Source: Polytrichum commune
Lineage: Eukaryota > Streptophyta > Polytrichopsida > Polytrichales > Polytrichaceae
Reading direction: 5' to 3'
NCBI GenBank assembly: GCA_950295325.1
Contig: OX485808.1
Span: 42,431,180-42,495,179 of the forward strand
DNA length: 64,000 bases
The notes beneath the pieces were generated by a model. That model was given only the letters and a program-made list of their open reading frames with translations, was not told where the DNA came from and did not search any database. Below, piece after piece: positions 1-12,100 of this stretch (its first letter is position 1; every line of letters begins with the position of its first letter). The translations under genes were made by a program, and so were the position numbers.

Positions 1-385
1 CAAAGCTTGTCAAATTGCTGAGGAGGCCCAAACATGGCTTGGAGTGCACCATAAAGCTTGCCAGATTGCTGAGGGAAAGGACGATGAAATTTATGATGGG
101 GTAAAGGGTGAGCAGAAGGGGGTTATAGATTAGATTGATAACTTAGGCCAAGGGGTTAGTTCATGCATGTGAGTGACCAAACCACTTCGAGAGGTATCAT
201 TACCATCCATAGGAGGTCCCGAACATGCGTGGGAGTTCAGAAATCTTGCCAGATTGCTGAGGAAAAGAAGAAGATTAGATTATGATGGGGTAAAGGATGA
301 GCAGCAGGAGGTTATAGATTAGAGGGGTTTGATGCATGTGAGCAAACCACTTGGGAAGTTGTTATTATTGACATTCCATAGGAAA
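1..385. repeat. diverged tandem duplication upstream of the first gene
   Basis: The phrase CTTGCCAGATTGCTGAGG or a close variant occurs near 8, 56 and 244. The stretch with ATGATGGGGTAAAGG followed by GGTTATAGATTAG occurs near 93 and again near 281. This indicates a unit of roughly 190 bp repeated with small changes. A GGTGA pentamer run at about 399-423 directly precedes the predicted start codon. No coding potential is seen here; it is probably promoter or 5' leader of the following gene. Confidence 0.6.
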
Positions 386-432
386 TTTAGCAAAGAAGAG
401 GTGAGGTGAGGTGAGGTGAGGTGCCATCAACG

Positions 433-3388
433 ATGAGGGAGGCTATGGCGGTGCAGGGGGGGTTAGCAGGAGGATTAGCAGATCCATCACGAGTTTGTAA
501 GAGAGTGACCGTAGTCTTATGTGCCATAGCCCATGTGGCAGTCACTCTTTATGTCTTGCGTGCCTTAGTAGGCCATTCTTCTTCGTCATCATCATCCCAA
601 CAGAATAGAGCGACATCTTCTTCTTCTTCTTCTCCTTCTTCATCATCGCCTTATGCAGATTCTGCGAATTGTCTGAGAACCTGGGGTATTAGCAATAGCT
701 ATGGCAAGCATATAGAGAACCTCAAGAAACTTCAAGAGGTGAAGCGGAGGGAGGCTAATGAATTTCGACGCCAATCTGCTCCTCATGAATTGATCCGGAG
801 AGTGAAAGAGATCGAAGCCGAGGTGGCCATCGACTCTCCCAACAAGGTATGAATACCCTCCACTTAGTGTAACAGCACTTTGTTTCCAATGGGATGGTTG
901 GTGTGGGATTATTCAAGTTCTTACTGCCATTGGTTCCAGAGCTTGAGAATTTCCTCCTTAGGTTTTCGTATGGTGCACTTCTTTTACCGGAACAAGGTAT
1001 GTCTAATTTGAATGGCTGTTGTTGTTAGTAGCATAAGGATATGGGTTGGGTTGGAGACATCATCATGCTGTAGGTAGTTGCACTTCCTCCTCCTCCTCCA
1101 CTTAGCAGAGCGCCTCTTTTTTGGATGGGTTGGTGGGAATTGGAGGAGTTTTGCTCTTGTGGTCAACTACAAAACTTTTTTTGCTGCCATTGTTTTCAGA
1201 GCTTTAGAAACGAGTCTTTAGGTTTCGTATGTTGGCATACCCTGTTTTCACCAGATCAAGGTATACCTACATTCAATGCTGCTGTTAGTCGCATAAGGAC
1301 GGATGAGTTGGAGAACATAATCCTGCAGAGGTGCAAGAATGGAATAAAGAATAGCGTAATCGAGGTCTAGACAATACTTAGGGATAAAGGTAGCCAGAAA
1401 ACTACAAAAAAATAAGTCAAGAGAAATAGGTAATCCAATTAGCTTTTCGTACTTGGTTCAACGCAATCAAAAACTAGACTAAAACATTTGACCAGGGGCC
1501 ATCATCCCCAACAATCTATCTGCATGGAAGAAGAGATATTTGTCTTTAGTTTCTGCTACTTACTGTACATCTCCAAAGGTAGTGGGAAGAAAAGGAGGAG
1601 ATTGCTTTGATGTTGCCACCTGATTGGATTCTGTGAGCTATGGTGCTGCTTGATTTTGGAGTGTGAGGATGCAGGTAGAAAAGAATCTGCAGATTTTTGT
1701 CTGAAATGGAACTTCAGTAGTAGCCATATTAGTTACCCTATTATTACAAGATATTTCCTTCTTTCTTGTTTTTCTTCATAACAGAAGAGTAGAATCCTCC
1801 GTGAACACAGCTTAAATGGGCCTGTTTACAACCAATTTTTTTTAATCTATTCAGCATCTCCTAGGTGGGAGAGATAGAGTTATAAAAGTATGCCATAATT
1901 TGAGACAAGTTCTTGTTAAGTTTTGCTGCCATTGGTTGGAGGCTCTTGTTTCTTACTTAGGTTTTGAACGCTGCGCTCCTGTCACCAGATCAAGGTATGC
2001 CTACTTTGAATGGCTGTTAGTAGCACAAGGAATCCAGCAATGATTTATAGGAAGTGTTTACTTCCTCTAATTTTTGCACAAGTACTTCAACATGGAGTAT
2101 TTACGTTTAAAATAGGATCACTGATAGGGCTACTTCTGAAGTTCCATTCTAGACAGGAAACTGCAGATTCTTGTCTATCTGCATCCTCACTCGTAAAAAT
2201 GGTGGTGGTATCTGCAAAAGAAACACCCATATTTCACACAGGCGTCACCCTCAAAGTTTAAGAGTTGTACTTTAACCATCAACCTCTAGAGGTGCCACCA
2301 TTTGGCTAATGCTGCATGTGATTTGTTTCAATTTCATTTTAGATTGTCATTGACTTCTTCCTTTTGATTGCTTTAAAGTGAGAACGTAACTTGAAGCTTT
2401 GGATTAGACATCTCTCTTCATTCTTAGTTTGTGGGTTACTAGCTAAATTTATCTACAGGTAAGTGTTGTCTGAAGCTTGATATACTTACAAAATGATCAT
2501 TTTTTTTTTTCTGCCTGCTGATGAGTAGAACCCGTGAACACTGTTCAATGGGCTTGTTCACAACTTTTTCCATTTGACATCTCCTCGGCAGGAGAGATCC
2601 AAGAGAGGAGTCGGTCCATTATTCTTGCTCCAATGGCTTTTGATTCCTCATGTAGGGTTTGAATGAAGGACATTCTATAATAGATCATTGAGGGTCAAAC
2701 CCATTTTGACATGCCAAGAAGTGCTAAAATGAGTGTCGCCCTCAATTCATTTAAGTTCAAACACTATTGTACCTCCAAGCATGCACCACAAGTGGAATTA
2801 AATTATTGAACTTGTAGGCAAAACAATCAATGGAAAATAAAAGGGATCAAATTTAGACGAGGATGCCTCTAGTATTTATTCTTATAATTTATATTTTCTA
2901 TTGCTCATGCGCAGGCGCCTGCGAACCCAATGCAAAAATCGGAGCAAGAGGAGTTGCAAGAGCAGGTGGAGATCGAAACAGAGCAACAGGGGGTACCCGC
3001 AGTTGAGGACGATGAATTAGGGGTGATTGAAAGACAACTACCTCCTCAATGCCACCCGGAACCTAACACAGATTTTGGTGGAGTGGCTGTCCGGTGGGGT
3101 TTAACCTACCACGTAAACTCGGCCGCCGAGTGCTGTAAAGCATGTTTATGGCATGCAGCGTATGCGAGGGTAGGCCAGTTAAAATGCAATGTCTGGGTTT
3201 TTTGTCCGGAAAAAAACGGATGTCCGTCCCCGGATGGCTATGACCACAAGTTTGGCGAGTGCTGGCTAAAACAAGCCAACCAACCGCAAGCGACTGTGCA
3301 GAATTATTCGCTTGTGATGCGGAATAAAAATTCGTCTCCGTTGCCAGTTTTGTGGATTTCTGGGGTCACCAATTCCAATGGCGGATGA
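433..3388 (+). CDS. membrane-anchored PAN/apple-like cysteine-rich protein
   Basis: Two exons are proposed: 433-846 and 2915-3388, joined in phase 0 (AACAAG/GT donor, GCGCAG acceptor), giving 295 aa. An in-frame GTG at 421 lies upstream; ATG 433 is preferred. The N-terminus has one hydrophobic segment at about residues 24-46 (VTVVLCAIAHVAVTLYVL), then a Ser-rich stretch, suggesting a type II membrane or secretory protein. The second exon holds an acidic linker and a Cys-rich block at about residues 185-265 with C-x20-CC-x2-C spacing, a CNVWVFCP motif and a final ECWLK. This resembles plant proteins with an apple/PAN-type fold of unknown function. The C-terminal LWISGV is also typical of that group as I recall it. 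No enzyme function is implied. The 2.07-kb intron carries repeated units; an extra small exon within it cannot be excluded. Confidence 0.7.
929..2040 (+). repeat. three copies of a ~115-bp unit inside the intron
   Basis: Units at about 929-1048, 1178-1307 and 1920-2035 share TTGCTGCCATTG, a TTAGGTTT block, a CCAGATCAAGGTATGCCTA-like block and a GCTGTTAGT..CATAAGGA tail. A weaker trace is near 2620-2670. Each copy includes a splice-donor-like AAGGTATG resembling the true donor at 846-852. They may be intron-internal duplications of an old exon-intron junction. Confidence 0.6.
2655..2872. repeat. dispersed repeat with foldback core (copy 1)
   Basis: This stretch is clearly related to 6755-6990. 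Shared blocks include GGTTTGAATGAAGGACATTC, TCATTGAGGGTCAAAC, GCATGCCAAGAGGTGCT-like sequence, a CAAACAC block and CAATGGAAAAT. It lies in the intron of the first gene, just before its second exon. Confidence 0.6.
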
Positions 3389-4756
3389 TATTACGATGGT
3401 ACCTACTACTACTGCTATGTAGGTTTTTTCTTCTTATTCTTGGGCTTGCACCCTTTTTTAAACAGATTCGGACCGATTTATGGGCAAGAGTGTATTATAG
3501 TTGATAGGAGTGAGTTTGTTTCCTGATGATACTGAAATGACGGAAAAACTAGTCTAGGTTCTGCCAATTATTGCATTTGGAAAGCGAATTAAGTAGGTAG
3601 CAGCGGAGTTCAGTAGCCTCCAATTTTTCATTTACATGTGTTGTTCTTTGAAGAAACAGAATCACCAACAGCCAACATGACATGCTGGCGGCTTTTAAAT
3701 GTCGCTTATCTCGTGTTATGCTTAACCTCTACTAGTATTAACGTTTGCAAGTAGTATGACCATGGACTGTATGTTTGATTGGTTGTGATTTGCAAATATG
3801 GAAGTTGGTGATATAAATTATGCTTCTGTAGTTCATGGATTTCAGGGTATCCAGGGGAAACGTAATTACTATTACATCATTGCCACACCTTAAGTTAAAT
3901 CTTAGACCTCATTTACATGCATATTATAAATGTATGATTCTCTGTTTGATGGTATTATGTAGCTCACATTTATGTGTATAAGGTATGCAAGCCTTAAATG
4001 GAAACTTCGAGCTCTGCACCTTCTTGCAGGATATGAAACATGCAATTAGTGATCCAAATAGTACCTGTAGCCATTTTCCTCATAATTTTCAGAACTCATA
4101 TGAATACCTTATTCATTGTTGAAGTGAGGATTCTCTTTCTTAAATGATCATATAGCTCCACACAATTATATTGTCTAGTGAGCCTAGAATGGTTGACAAA
4201 TTTTGAGTGCAGAATCCAATCTCTTTTAAACATATGTAGTTTTGGTGTCCTTAGATTCACACCTAAGCACACACCACTTAAATATAAGTCTTTCGATTCC
4301 ATAGATGAGTAACCAAATTAGGCTTGCTTAAGGTAGATGAGGCTAAAATGGGTACTTTCTCCAACCAACCCACTTATCCTAGGATATGAAGCAAGTGATG
4401 AGTAGGAGGTGGTTAGCAAATCCAAATCAAGGTTGTCACCACTTTCCTCAATCTTGAGAGCTCATATGTGTATCTTATTCATTATCAAAGTGAAGATTCT
4501 TGTGCTCATTTAATGGTCATGTAGCCCCCCCCCCCCCCTTTCCATTATGTTGGTTGTAGAGTCTAGAGTGGTTATCATACATTGAGTATGTAGTCCTATC
4601 TCTTTAAAATATTGTATTTTTGGTATCCATTCTTGGAGTCACACCAAAGCACATACTACTCAAATATAGGTGTCTTGATGGGAAAAATAAATGAAATGAG
4701 ATTGATTTTAAAGTCCAGGAGCTGAAAAGGCTAATGGGATTGAAAATACATTAGGA
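3389..4756. repeat. gene-free spacer with two copies of a ~320-bp dispersed repeat
   Basis: After the gene end no coding region is seen. About 3990-4330 and 4380-4690 are two copies, in the same orientation, of a family marked by GGATATGAA, CTTATTCATT, CTAGAATGGTTGACA and CACACCACTCAAATATAGGTG. A C-run lies at about 4526-4540. Other copies lie near 7630-7960, 8985-9300, 14630-14990 (inverted), 41340-41660, 51655-51810 and 56170-56300. No terminal inverted repeats were recognised, so its class is open (SINE-like or other non-autonomous element). Confidence 0.6.
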
Positions 4757-5101
4757 TCATTGCAAACCAGCCAATTCTCTAGAGTGGCGGAGTGTAGTAG
4801 CCTCCATGAGATAGAGGCTAATGTTAATTTGTTGGTCTAATTGAAAGAAAGACTTGAGTTTCCCTAGAACTATGTTCTCAAATAGTGATGGAAACTTATC
4901 TTTAATGGGGTTGTATAGGGGACATTCCAACATGAAATATGCCTCATTTTCAAATGCAATATAGGAGTAAAAGTGGCATAGTCTAGTATTTCTAGAGATA
5001 GGGATAATCATCCATTGTCTAGTTTCAATGGCAATTCTATGGTTAGAGGTGTGGTAGGCAACAATGAGCTTGCGTTGTGGTGGAGTCAATGGTTGCTTCA
5101 A
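4757..5101 (-). pseudogene. C-terminal scrap of a LINE-like reverse transcriptase
   Basis: The 114-codon reading frame contains RIAIETRQW, CHFYSYIAFENEAYFMLECPLY and a KFPSLFENI segment. This pattern (basic start, C-x-n-C with E-HFL-CPLY) is the usual tail of non-LTR retrotransposon RT proteins. No catalytic RT core or endonuclease is present nearby, so this is a remnant. The assignment rests on motif memory only. Confidence 0.45.
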
Positions 5102-6118
5102 TTACAAGTCACATTCATATTAAATAAATAAGGGTTGTCCTACCTTACATGATAGAGTAGAGGCGCCCATAACCGATTACTTTAAGAGATTTTATGCCAA
5201 TTATGGAGAAGTATAAGGCAGTGCAAACTTTTCCCGTGTAGGAAAGGTAGAAGTCAAAAGAATTGCAAAAAGAATTGGTGATTTTATTCCTTAAATTGAA
5301 ATTACCTTGAATTTTTGAAGCTAAAAGTTTGCCCGAATACTACCAATCTTTAGAGTCTACTATAACCGTTCATTTTAACTGCTCATTCCTCCTCACTTTA
5401 ACACACAAAACTAGGACATGTGTCATACCACTATTGGTTCTAACCTTATCAAAATTTAGTCCCAGCATTATCGAAATACCAATACCCTATACATTGCCAA
5501 TGGGGTGCTGATCAAGAATAGGCACCTCTACTGTACTTCATTTGGATCCTTGGCTGAAGGATGTTGTCAATGTAGGGAACTTAGAAACTAGTCCTAAGAA
5601 TTCCACTCAAGGGTGCTTCTCAATACTACGAGTGAAAAAATTGTAACTCAAGAGTATGCAGACAAAAGAATGGAGACAATAGTGTACTAACTATCCATAG
5701 ATGTAATCAAAAGGAGAATCATCTTCCAAAAAAATCAAAGACACAGATTGGAGGTACATGTATTTCTTGTCATGCAAATGATGAATCAAAAGAAAATGCA
5801 CAGAATAGTTGCTGTTTTGATTGGGCGCAGAATATATAAATACTTTTCCACATCCAGTCCGGTACATATTGCCGCGTACAAGTGACAAATGGCACTCAGT
5901 TTTTTAATTTTCTGTGTTGAAGCACCAAAGCTGTTTTTGCTAGAAGAAAAAAACTCATGATCATCCTTTGTTGTTCATAACATCTAATTCTACTAGCAGC
6001 TCTGCAAATCTTTGGAGCACAAGGAGAAATTTTAATGAGCTTTTAAAAACTGGTCTTCCACTCGGTCTGCTTTGGTGCTCCTGGAAGAGTGAAAATATCT
6101 TGTTTTGTCTTCGAATTT
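5102..6118. other. no gene recognised; 3' flank of the ABC transporter gene
   Basis: About 1 kb between the RT scrap and the stop codon of the minus-strand ABC transporter. It should contain that gene's 3' untranslated region at its right side. Only short, unconvincing reading frames are seen. Confidence 0.5.
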
Positions 6119-9100
6119 TTATACCATGTCAGTGTCAAGCCTCTCATACTTCCAACCGTATCCTGAATTGCTGCCATCCAAGTATAAAATAGCCGAGTGA
6201 TACCTGCAGCAAAAATATGGAAATCAATATATGTCAATTATGACGATTACTTGTACTAAGGAGCTACACTAAATAGTCCTATTAGTGTGGGTGGAGAATT
6301 AGCCTGAAAAGTATTTAATGTAGGCCACTCTTAATTGTCTAGTTGGGATGAAAATAAAGTGGGTTGAAAGATCCCGGGTCTTCCATAGAAGTCTCATTCT
6401 TTCTTGAGACTTCCGACCAACAGCTTACGTACAAAGAAAGGTCCACACTAATTTTAACTAGAGATTTTGGTGAGGGTTGAAAATCAACATGGCTCATGAG
6501 AATTAATGTGGGCTCTAGAAAATTACGGTAGCCCACACTAATAGGGCTCTTTAGTGTACATAGAAAACCTAAGAGAATTATGAGCAAATGATTCATATGC
6601 CGGGACACATTTTAGAGGTCATCTTGAGAGCCCAATTTTTCAATTCTCACAAACAATAGAGTTATCCTATCACTCTTAACATGACTTTTGGTTGGGAGTT
6701 GATTATTTTGCGCATGTTTGGTAAGTTTTTGGCGCACATTTGGAATAAGTGTGGAGGTTTGATTGAAGAACATTCTATATCAGTGGTTCATTGAGGGTCA
6801 AACTCCGTTTTGGCATGCCAAGAGGTGCTTAAATGAATTTGGCCCTCAGTGAACCTCACAAAATAGGTTGAGCTTTCTATCAAATTCAAACACCACCTCC
6901 ATTCATACACAACAAGTGGAAAGAAATAGTTGATATTATATGCAATATAACCAATGGAAAATCACAAGAGACCAACTCAAAATGAAAAGTGTCATTGAGT
7001 TAACTCTAATGCGTGATTGCTTAAGGAGTATTTAAAAAGGTGACCACAAAACTTAAATATATATGCATGCAGAGGGTCATAGATGAAGTCGTAATCACAG
7101 GAATATCATAGAAATTAAGATAAATGTTGAGAACAGTACTTTTTCAAAGCTGGCCGGTGGGCTATCGACAGCAGCGTGATACCACTCTCATGCAGTCTTT
7201 TGTACAAATTCTCTTCTCCATCCGCACTCACTGCTGATGTGCATTCATCCAGCACAGCGTACCTGCTCCATAGAGAACAAACTCCTATTAATAAAAACTA
7301 CACTAAATTTTCCTATTTGTGTGGGCCATAGTTGTTCTCTAAACCGATTAATTTCAAACCACGCCAAACCTTCAGTTTTAAATTAGTGTGAGCCCCATTA
7401 ATAGTTTTTATGAGAAGTTGATGTTTGAGTGGAAGTCTCCAGGAAGACTTAGCGGAAGACCCGGGATCTTAGGTCTACAATATTTCCACCATGACCAGAC
7501 AATTAGAATGGCCCACGTCAATTATTTCCAAATGAATTTCCCACCCACACTAACTAGCCTCTAAGCAGGCCTGTAACCCAGCTAAATCAGTCGATGAACG
7601 TGTTCAGAAAAATGACTAAGGCATGTGGTCCTATTGTGGGCACTTACAACTCCAGATAATTTTGGTCGTTGGATCAGATTGGGAATTGCCTCATCTGGTT
7701 AGCATTGGTTACAATAACCGGAACTGAGATGCATAAGTTCTAAGAGGTCAAAGTGAATAATCTCTCTTTTAAGCGATCATGGAAACCCTCCCAATTAAGT
7801 CAACTCTTAAACCTAGAATGGTTAACATAATCTGAGCACACAGTCCAATCTTATAGTAACACTAATTATTTTAGTGTCTGTTCATAACTATAAGGCCTTG
7901 CGGTGTACACTCAAATACAGGTGTCAGATTAAGACGAGTGACCAAATAAGGCCAACATACCTTACTGAGAAAAGAATGTCCTTAAAAGGAAGGCAAACGT
8001 ACCTGGGGTTCTGATAGAGCACACGAGCAACTGCTAAACGCTGTTTTTCACCTCCAGACAAAGTCTCTTCCCAGTTCTGCATGATACAGTTCAACAAACA
8101 AAATAAGGTACATCCTTATTTGAATTTTAGAAATTTAAGTAGGCAAGCAAACATCAACCATTACATCCTTCCTGCATCAAGATAGGCTTCACTAATCCGA
8201 AGGAACAGCTTATACCCTCGCTTTAACCCCTAAAGCCCCATGAGACGTTTTAGTCCAATTAGGAAAATTTGGAGGGGTGGATGGGATGCAAATGAAATCA
8301 TTTTCGCTCAAAATAATGATTGCAAGAGATGGCAAATGTATCTACTTGGGAGAAAATATAAAATAATCCAGAAGGAGCTATTCTTTTTATCTGCAAATAG
8401 CCATAATCAGCTCGCATGCTTTGATAAATCATAAACCTACATGTGCTTAGAACGCCCCAAAAGTTTTAACCTGAAGCTATTTAGTTAAAATAGAACTAAA
8501 AAGTGCTTGCATGGAGTTCATCAAGTTATCTGAAACCACCAACCATAATATATGTGACCTTTAGATAAGTATCAACAAGTTTGCTTCAAAATAAAATTTA
8601 CTTTCTAACCTTCCTGCCTACTTTTTATAGCACATGAACAATATGTGTTACTATGAACAAAGAGCTTGGAATTTTATGGGTTAAGAACCTCAAAAAGCCA
8701 CACCTGCATCTGGTCAAGACCATCGCCACGTTGGACAAGATAACCAATTTCAGTTGCGTCAAGTGCATCCAACACTCGGTCATCATCATGATGCTTCATG
8801 TGCTTCACGGTATTCAATGATGCTGAACTCGACCATTTTTTCCCCCTTGTAGCTCTTGAAACAGCCAATGGGGGTGATGGATATCGAACTTGATCTCGAA
8901 GAGTGCCCCTCACAATGTATGGTCTCTGCAACATCAGTTTGAAAACAAAGAAAGGTAAGTGGGATTTCAATAGATACTTGTCTCTCTGAACCCACTTCTT
9001 GTAGGATATGAAACACACAATTAGTGTGATGATAAGAAAATCCAAATCTTTCGTTTTTTTCATCATAATTTTTGGAGCCCTATGAATATCTTTATACATT

Positions 9101-12100
9101 ATCAAAGTGAACATTCTTGTGCTCATTAAATGGTCATCTAGGTCCCCCACAATATGTTGACTATTGAACCTAGAATGGTTAACAAAGTTTGAGCACACAA
9201 TCCAATCTTTTATGAACACATGTCTTTTCTGGTGTCCATTCTTAGATCCACACCTAACCACACACCACTCAAATATAGGTGTCCAAAGTTCGGGGGTGCT
9301 GGATTAACACTGGTCTACCTTAACTTGAGATCAAGCAAGCAAACAAACAAAACTACCCTTCCAAATGTTGCCCCATAAGAAAATTCGGGTTACTATAAAG
9401 CTTCCCGTGACTTCAAGGAACAGAAAATGATGTTGTACAGGCACTTGTTTCATATATTTTCTAAGAGCAGATCAAACAACCAATATCTGAAGACATCCTT
9501 AAGCCCTTAGTGGTTATAACCCTTATAGGTCCGAGAGGCCCATTCTGGGCCTGAAGGTACCATGCAGAGGGGTTTTAGATTGTTTCTTGATATTTTTTAC
9601 TACAAGTGTCAAAAGTGAACCTATCTAAATTAGCTCATTTATCATACGCATGATTCTAATGAGAGCATACATGTATGTACAATGAGGTATAGGGAGATTT
9701 GAGCTCATATAAATGACCTAGATTCAGATACACACCACATACATCTAATCACCATTGTCACATATGACTTTAATTTCCCTTCCTCTTTTTAATAGGTTGT
9801 GAAAAAGATTACTTCAATATCATAGACTACATAGAGCATTATTTCAGTACTTGTTGAGGGTTCGTACAAATTGTTACATATCCCTGCATAAGTCACCCCT
9901 GGACTTTTTGAGGGTTAAGGAAATAAGACCTGTGAAAGATAGAAAATCTCTCCTCGTGGTGGTCGACTGATTGTTCCGCTCTGAAGTGGCCAAAGTTCAG
10001 CAAGAACACGGAACAGTGATGATTTACCACTACATCACAAGTGCAGGTAAACATGTTAGTCCTTGCACAAGAAATGAAACATTATGTTGCACGTGAAAAA
10101 TGTGAGCAAAAACAGCTCTCTGAATCAACATACAACAACATTGTGTAAATTTGAATATAAATATACTTCATAAATCCTGCAAAATGCTTCTAGCCAGGTA
10201 TGACAATTAAACTCATATACACGATAGGATTGAAACGATATGACCATACCTTCCATTTGGACCCATAATTATCACCGACTCTCCTGCCAGTACCTCAAAA
10301 GATAGCTCTCGAACTAACAGTGTGCCATCTGGAGAGTAAAGAGTCACATTATTGAACCTAAAAACAAAACGTTCAAAAAAACTTGTTAGATAGTTTGGGA
10401 CTTGGCGGTGCTTCATGACAGGAAAGCAAAAATAAATTAAAATTGGAGTATGACAACAGTTGAAACATGACTGTAGGAAAGTACTACTTTAGATGAGTAA
10501 CTACAAAAGGGGGTACTTTGGGTTCAAATAAAGGTGTCTTCTGATACTATATGGGTCCACCAAATGTAGTACAAATTATCACTAACTTCACTCATTTCTA
10601 CATGATTCACATGTTAGAGATCAAGACATACTCAATGGAAGGTCCATATTTGAGGCGTGGTGGAGTATAAATTGCAGACTTGTTGGAATCATTACTCTCC
10701 ATCATCTTCTGCAAAGTATTGGCACGCTGCTCTCGGCCCTCCTTTGTGCTCAACTGCTTTACCTGTTACAAAAATGTCACAGCTTAGATTAACAAAAACA
10801 GATTATCATTATTTTCTGGATAATCTACTCTCTTGACTAATAATGCCAATAATGCTGCAAACTCTGCAGCTAAGTTCAGAGTAGAAATTATTGAGCACCA
10901 GAGAAAAAAAAGGACACTCACAGATTCGAGAAGTTCTGATACACGGGAGGTAAAACCAGCGAGTGCAGTCACCCGCTTATAAACTAAGACCAGCTGCCCA
11001 ATTGCAGACGACGTATTCTGGAGATCAAACAATAGATTCAATTCAGTATTTTCAATGATTGCACACATTACAAGATCCACATAACCATACCCATCATAAA
11101 ACTAACAATGAATTGAGTATAATATGTTTACACATATCCTCAGATTCACACTCAAAAGGCATCTCACACTCAAAAGGCACTATTAAAGCTTTTACCATCA
11201 TAAGACGCATTGAACGAATGTAATCACCAGTCAAATGTTTGCTGTCGGTTTGCTGTACAGGTAAAACACAGAAAACTGATGTAAGGATACATACAACATG
11301 CTGATCAAGCCCTTGATAGAAACTCCAAGTATCGTACAAAACTTCAAGGATTACATACACCACTCCAATATAGAGCTGGCACCAATATGACGTAGAAGGA
11401 TAGAACCAATTTTGGACTCCTATAAGGATAAATGCATGGTATTGATACACAATATCGATAATTGTATCATAGAACCTACCCGACTGGTATCAAAATTGTG
11501 ATACCAGTCAAATATTGATACTTGATGGGTATCACAAAATGAGAAAATCTTTGTGTGCCCGAGTTATCATTTGGGTCAATACCATCCTAAATACCATATT
11601 AATACTAAGGTAACATACCCTGGTTTGAACGTTCTTGAATAATATGTAGAGCAAATATTATCAAGTAAAAAATTACCCTAGAAAACTAATACCCTACTGG
11701 TACCATCTAAAAATGAAAAATCCTCATTAAATATACCCAAGTGGTATCAAGAAAAGGCAATACCAGTACAACACTAGTAGAACCATCCTGTTGTCAGAAA
11801 AGTCATAAAAAATAGTTCAAGAAAATGCACAGATAGTTCACCTGCTTGCTATAGTAAAGCGGTGCAGCATAGACACAGAGCCCCACAATAGAGGCAGTAT
11901 ATTTGATTGTGTACCCATCTGCCACCTACAATTGTAGAGACATTCAACATAAGAGGATACATTAGCAATCTCCTTCAAAGACCGTTAAGTTTTTGTTTGT
12001 CTGAAATTTACACTATGGGGAAAATGATAAGATTTTGCACATGGCTTCAAGTGACATCAATTCTTATTGGAGCTATGGTTAATATTTGAATGAGCCAACT

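Noticed and set aside
7115..7262. Ending the ABC transporter at the in-frame stop at 7115
   Set aside because: A donor at 7139 joined to 6203 restores the family-typical [15 protein letters not shown] ending and makes the whole coding length divisible by three.
8674..9261. 195-codon minus-strand frame running past exon 15 of the transporter
   Set aside because: Only 8704-8925 matches the ABC family; the remainder is intron with a dispersed repeat.
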